DNA of 24,620 nt from Hofstenia miamia (taxonomy: Eukaryota > Xenacoelomorpha > Acoela), in contig SCFE01000076.1 in the NCBI GenBank assembly GCA_004352715.1, positions 170,294 to 194,913 of the forward strand, read 5' to 3'. Positions 20,654 to 24,620 of the stretch are shown here, piece by piece (positions within the stretch are counted from its first letter, which is position 1; every line of letters begins with the position of its first letter). A program made the translations under genes and the position numbers. The notes below the pieces were generated by a model that was given only the letters and a program-made list of their open reading frames with translations, was not told where the DNA came from and made no database searches.

Positions 20654-20963
20654 TGTAGAGAATGATGATGGTATATATTGCGAAATGAATGATCTCAACA
20701 GTGTAGCAGAAGAAGAATTCCAAGAGGAATACAACCCTATGAAGGAAGATGACGAAGTCGAGAGAAGAACAATGCTTCAGAGGGCTGTAAAAAATAAAAA
20801 TAAATATGACCCAGAGATATGGGATTTAAATTTAGTAACTCCATTTAGATTAGATAATGAAAAGGACGAACAGCAGATCACTGTTGAAGAGCAGAAGGAT
20901 CTGCAGGAAATCTCCAAAATCCGATCATTATTTAAAGGGCGCAACAAGGAGAGAAAATTCTAG
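20477..20963 (+). pseudogene. Displaced C-terminal tail of pol
   Basis: The one-base insertion in integrase copy 2 moves the reading frame from that of pol to the one ending at TAG 20961-20963. After TAA 20628-20630 this frame is open for 110 codons. It includes KFVENDDGIYCEMND and an acidic stretch, which looks like the end of an integrase C-terminal domain. A later ATG at 20685 exists, but a separate gene is less likely than the cut-off pol tail. The last 35 codons overlap the tandem-repeat frame. Confidence 0.55.
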
Positions 20964-21609
20964 CAGTCATGGTGGTAGCATGAGGTCTCCACAATCCGAT
21001 TGTCAATTAACAGGCATGAGGATGGAGCAGTCTTCACTGGTAAATAGATGAAGATGAGTGCGACGAAAATCTCCGCAATCCGATTGTCATTTAAAGGGCA
21101 TGAGGATGGAGAGACTAACACCAATGAATAAATGAAGAAGGGTACGAAGGAGATCTCCGCAATCCGATTGTCATTTAAAGGGCATGAGGATGGAGACAAC
21201 ACCAAAGAGATCACCCTCCACCAAATGTCATTTAAAGGGCAGGCAGATAAGAGAGGGCCATCATCAAGATACTGATCGTCATTTAAAGGGCGTGAGGTTG
21301 GATCAAAAATCTAGCTCATCAATGGAACACTCCCCCAGATCCAGTGGAACTCGAAGTCAATTAAAGGACGGAGAGTGCAAAGCTACGAGAATAAGTCCTT
21401 GACTGCGATTAAAGGCAGCAGGTACTGAAGTCTGTGGTTGATACGTCGACCCGGACATTCAAGAAATCAGCAAAGACTCAGAAATGGATATTTTGGAACA
21501 ACCGTCAAAACAAGTTTGTTCACTACTCACAGTTCACAACCGTTCTCGCACAGGCAATCGTCAACCACAACAAAATCGTCTAGATCAGAGGAGCAAGAAA
21601 GCAGAATGA
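20857..21609 (+). CDS. Basic tandem-repeat protein frame between pol and ORF3 (several TGAs)
   Basis: A frame of 251 codons from ATG 20857 to TGA 21607-21609, rich in Arg, Lys and Ser. It contains eight copies of a core whose best form is SPQSDCHLKGMRME, with the Cys position at 20926 (His there), 21001, 21085, 21169, 21226, 21277, 21355 and 21403. Spacings are 75, 84, 84, 57, 51, 78 and 48 bases, all multiples of three, so the array has been kept in frame. The frame is broken by TGA at 21049, 21055, 21133, 21400 and 21439, and by no TAA or TAG. The first and third TGAs sit at the same place in two 84-base units. The terminal TGA overlaps the ORF3 start as ATGA (21606-21609). No family is recognised; basic repeats suggest nucleic-acid binding, which is inference. 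It could alternatively be a non-coding minisatellite. Confidence 0.5.
20920..21425 (+). repeat. Degenerate tandem repeat with TTTAAAGGGC core
   Basis: DNA view of the basic repeat frame: eight diverged units around CATTTAAAGGGCATGAGG. The two best units are exactly 84 bases apart (21082 and 21166) and nearly identical. Related TTAAAGGGAG strings also occur in the LTR (about 14262) and just after the gag stop (about 17049), which may be chance. Confidence 0.85.
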
Positions 21610-24578
21610 CGAAAATCCACTCATACTTTATAGTGAATAGAAAAATACGCTATAGTTCGCAGGATAATTTGTCACTGGAGACAAAATGTTTCTTACAACA
21701 GAATTCAGTAACAAAAGAAACAGAGGCATTGGTGATTCCAATCGTAATCGACAAACAGAACAGACCAGTGTGCAACACAATTATAGCATATTCTAGAGAC
21801 ATGAAAGAAATGTTTAATCGGCCTTACTTCAAAAGCACAGTACATATAATGTTTGAAGAAAAATTCACGTTGAAAGATGTCCAAAAGCTAATCAGAAATA
21901 AAAACAAACTGATAGAAAAGTGTGAACAGGTGAATTTAGACAAAGAATACTTAATGATGGTGTACTTTACTAAACAAGCAGAAATGGTATCGAAAAATTT
22001 TGAAGAACATATCAAATAGACACTGAGAATGGCTAAACAATACAAGACAAAAGTGATAATAATAGTCAGAAAGCGAGAAGGAGAAAAAGTACCAGAGTTC
22101 TTGCAAAATTTGGAAGAAAAATTGGAAAATGTGTTCATAATGGAGAAAAGTGGAGAAGCAATCTCAGAAATGATTAATGTGGATTTGCAAATAAACAATA
22201 TCGCGCCGGCAGAGAGGATAATGGTTGAGCCAAAAATAGCAATTGATATGTATTATCAGGTAAAAACCATGGAGATGCTCAGAATAAAAGAAAACCTCAA
22301 AGAAACAGGAAATCTGTACATAAAATGTAGCATGAACCAGACACCAGAACATCTAAGAAGTATCATGGATGTGTGGAGAGAAATGAAAACTGAGAAACCT
22401 GTACATGGAGAATGGCCAAAGATTGACATTGTATCGCTGATAAAGACGTATCACAAAACAGTCAAGATGGCATTAATGGAAATTCGAAAGGCCTACGAGA
22501 TGGAATCAAAAAGAAATTTCAGAAACATGATTTTCAAAGAGGTTAACGCACCACATATAAGAGCACAGACATCAATATGGATTTTAAGTATAGCTTTAAC
22601 GAACAATGAGAAGATAGTGTTACTGATAAGAAGAAAAGAACAGAAGGCTATGGCGAAAAATAAGAAGTATGAAATAGCAGTAGCACCTATACCAGTCAAT
22701 GTGAAACAGTGGCTTTTACAATACGTGGAGATATTGTCATTATCACTGACTAAAAAAGTGCAACAAAAGTTCGAAAAATTTTATACGCAGCTGCTTACTC
22801 AACAACACACGTTAGGTAGGCTGAGTGTGGTAGAACTTGCCAACAAAACAGGAATATGTCCTGCGGAGATAGATATACTAAACGATGAAGCCAAGAAATT
22901 CATGTGGGGTGCAACTTCGAATACGAAATTAAAATCCTTAAAGCAGCAACCATGGCTAACAACACGTAATCTGATTAAGCGAGAGAGTGCTAGCACACTG
23001 GAAACTATCAAAGTAATTGAACGAAAAGAAGTTAACAAAACGATTACACAAGAGATGAGGAAGTACATTCGCGAGTATCCTCAGTGTGCATACACGAAAA
23101 TTATTAAAAAGTCAGAAATAATGAGAAAAGAAGGAGAGAATCAACTGATAGAAATTATCAAGATGGTGAGTAAGTCACAAGAGGAGATGCGGATGGAAGA
23201 AATCTTATTACAAACCAACACAATCGCATTAACCCCGGAAACTCAAAAAGAAATCGATAAGATCAACATGGAAAAATGGGGTGAAAGAGAGCCGAGCGAA
23301 ATATCATGGGTGGATACAGACAACGAACGCTTACTAGTAGAGATAACGGTTAGAAGAGAAAAAACGGACAACATAGTGCAGAGAATCTATGGTGAAGTTT
23401 ACGAGAAAGAAACAAAATCGATGATAAAGATATTGTGTACAGAAGCATTTACGAAGCAAGAAATTAGAAAGATGCTACAACCGCAAAATCAATTGGCAGT
23501 TGACATAGAATGTATAACTTCGAAAATTGTTATAAAAGCTGAAACAGCGTCGAATCTAATGAAGCATGGACTAATGAATATGTTTTGGGAAAACATTAAA
23601 ACAAGTAAGAATAATTATCCCGCTACATTTGGAATGGCAACTACATCCAAAATGGAAGGCTCATATGAAGAAATAGAGAAACATATAATGACAACGCTAC
23701 TAAAATGTACACCGCCACCAACTATCTCAGTTCCAATGTTATTACTGATATGGTGATTGAAAAACAAAAAGCTGGTGAAAGCGTTTTGGCATGAAGAAAA
23801 TACTTACATAAACAGACTAGAAGAGGCAGAGAAGATTGTCAGAGATGAACGATATAGAAAATCAAAAGACACATTACTAAGGAATGATAACAAAGAAAGA
23901 GTGTATATTGAAGGAGAAGTTACCCTGTACGACCTGTATCATGAGGGCGACGCCATACATACACAAATAAAGAAAGTGCAGAATGAGATTGAAAAAAGAG
24001 AGACACAAACAGTCATGTTATTTTCTGGAATAAATGACATAGTGTGGGGCGAACTCTGGAGCCCGACTTATCGATATTATGATGTGATGCGTCAAGTCGA
24101 GATAATAACAATGGTGTGACTGGGAAAAAATGACCCAGATCAAATAACTAGAGAGGAGGTACGTAACAATATCAGTGCATTCTATGACGAAGCATCTATT
24201 TCAAAATCACTAAGATCTACTTATGAGTTCTTTTACCCAAACACAATGATAAAGCCTGAGTTAGCTCACACAAGTAGAGTAGATGCGATAATGACATTGA
24301 TGATAGCAATCAAAGGGCTGAAACTATATGAGAAGTACTACGAAGAGTTTAATGGAAAGTTGAAAGAATTACACAGTATGTGCACAATATCAAGCAAGTT
24401 ACGAAATCTGATGTTTCTGAGACACAAGAAATTGGTGACTACAGAAAAGGAAGTTGTGCTGAAACTAACTAAAGAGGAGAAATATGAAAAGACTGAATGG
24501 GAGATGCTGGAAGCGAACATGATGATAAAACAGGCGGTCGAAATGGTACATGGAGAAAGAGTTGTAATCCTTAATTAG
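21606..24578 (+). CDS. ORF3, long unknown protein in the env position (in-frame TAG and two TGAs)
   Basis: One frame of 991 codons from ATG 21606 to TAG 24576-24578, interrupted by TAG 22017-22019, TGA 23754-23756 and TGA 24117-24119. All pieces are in the same frame. A second ATG at 22029 just after the TAG would allow two separate proteins of 137 and 575 residues, but internal homology across the TAG favours one original ORF. The protein is charged, Lys/Glu/Met/Ile-rich and mostly helical in character. I see no signal peptide, no membrane span and no furin-type site, so it does not look like an envelope glycoprotein. I also see no chromodomain, RT, protease or zinc-finger motif. Residues encoded near 21760-22770 resemble those near 23320-24330 (two-fold repeat). 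It ends seven bases before the polypurine tract. I do not recognise the family; function unknown. Confidence 0.75.
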
Positions 24579-24585
24579 CTATGCT

Positions 24586-24595
24586 GGAGGGGGAG
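24586..24595 (+). promoter_or_regulatory. Polypurine tract
   Basis: GGAGGGGGAG directly abuts the 3' LTR start (TGTAAC at 24596). This is the standard plus-strand DNA priming site of LTR retrotransposons, and its exact adjacency confirms the LTR left boundary. Confidence 0.9.
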
Positions 24596-24620
24596 TGTAA
24601 CATAATTCAGAATCATGTGT
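24596..24620 (+). repeat. Start of the 3' LTR (cut by window end)
   Basis: Twenty-five bases identical to 13785-13809. The rest of the 3' LTR, the downstream target-site copy and the other half of the interrupted minus-strand element should follow outside the window. Confidence 0.93.

Larger units (their letters stand above)
13785..24620 (+). mobile_element. Nearly full-length Ty3/gypsy-type LTR retrotransposon with extra 3' ORFs
   Basis: The same 25 bases, starting TGTAACATAATTCAG, occur at 13785-13809 and at 24596-24620 (the last bases of the window), giving the starts of the 5' and 3' LTRs. Between them, in order, are a candidate primer-binding site, gag, a -1 frameshift site, protease, RT, RNase H, integrase, a repeat-rich basic frame, a long unknown ORF3 and a polypurine tract. 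Start-to-start distance is 10,811 bp, long for this superfamily. It sits in opposite orientation inside the pol of an older related element. The predicted 5' copy of the target-site duplication is ACTAG (13780-13784); the 3' copy is outside the window. Multiple in-frame stops make this copy probably non-autonomous now. Confidence 0.93.

Noticed and set aside
15834-24119. A variant nuclear genetic code with TGA as a sense codon
   Set aside because: TGA sites match Arg in some places and Trp in another, and frameshifts and TAA/TAG stops coexist, so decay is simpler. Kept only as an alternative to test.
21606-24578. ORF3 as a retroviral-type env
   Set aside because: No N-terminal signal peptide, no membrane-spanning segment and no cysteine-rich surface pattern are visible.
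1-24620. CRISPR array, bacterial operon, rRNA or tRNA genes
   Set aside because: No regularly spaced identical repeats with unique spacers, no rRNA-like blocks and no tRNA cloverleaf were seen; splice sites and LTR elements show eukaryotic DNA.

Overview
The window is AT-rich eukaryotic DNA, most likely from an invertebrate animal. It has a spliced gene with GT/AG introns, abundant (TA)n microsatellites, Tc1/mariner and Ty3/gypsy transposon debris, and no bacterial-style operons. I cannot name the species. It is a draft assembly: Ns occur at 4324, 5012-5097, 6921 and 11126-12125 (exactly 1000 Ns, so a nominal gap size). Several of these joins are flanked by duplicated sequence.

Layout. 1-3183: non-coding, AT-rich, with microsatellites. 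3190-3592: decayed Tc1/mariner-type transposase on the minus strand. 3960-9103: a two-exon plus-strand gene for a TRIM-like protein of 549 residues (RING, B-box-like zinc site, helical region, possible degenerate beta-propeller). Its 3.5-kb intron is filled with repeats: a GC-rich minisatellite, an inverted-repeat pair around a dead coding fragment, and a 0.5-0.6 kb duplication. 9104-11125: non-coding. 12126-13784: the dead minus-strand pol of a Ty3/gypsy element. 13785 to the end: a second, almost full-length Ty3/gypsy-type LTR retrotransposon on the plus strand. It is inserted head-to-head inside the pol of the first and runs to the start of its 3' LTR at the last base.

The plus-strand element is the most interesting object. 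It has a 5' LTR of about 1.4 kb (inferred TG...CA, TATA box), a candidate primer-binding site, and gag with a coiled coil and a CCHC knuckle. A canonical AAATTTA slippery heptamer lies two codons before the gag stop and leads in the -1 frame to protease, RT, RNase H and integrase. After integrase come two reading frames that are not standard for the group. One is an Arg/Lys/Ser-rich tandem-repeat frame of about 250 codons, whose eight repeat cores are all spaced by multiples of three bases; it ends in an ATGA overlap with the next ORF. The other is a roughly 990-codon ORF3 that I do not recognise. ORF3 has no signal peptide or membrane span, so it is not a normal env, and it appears to be a distant two-fold internal repeat. 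A polypurine tract follows directly.

This copy is probably inactive. Every major frame carries in-frame stops, most of them TGA and often where an arginine is expected. This fits CGA-to-TGA decay better than recoding. A duplicated, diverged piece of integrase has also scrambled the pol C terminus.
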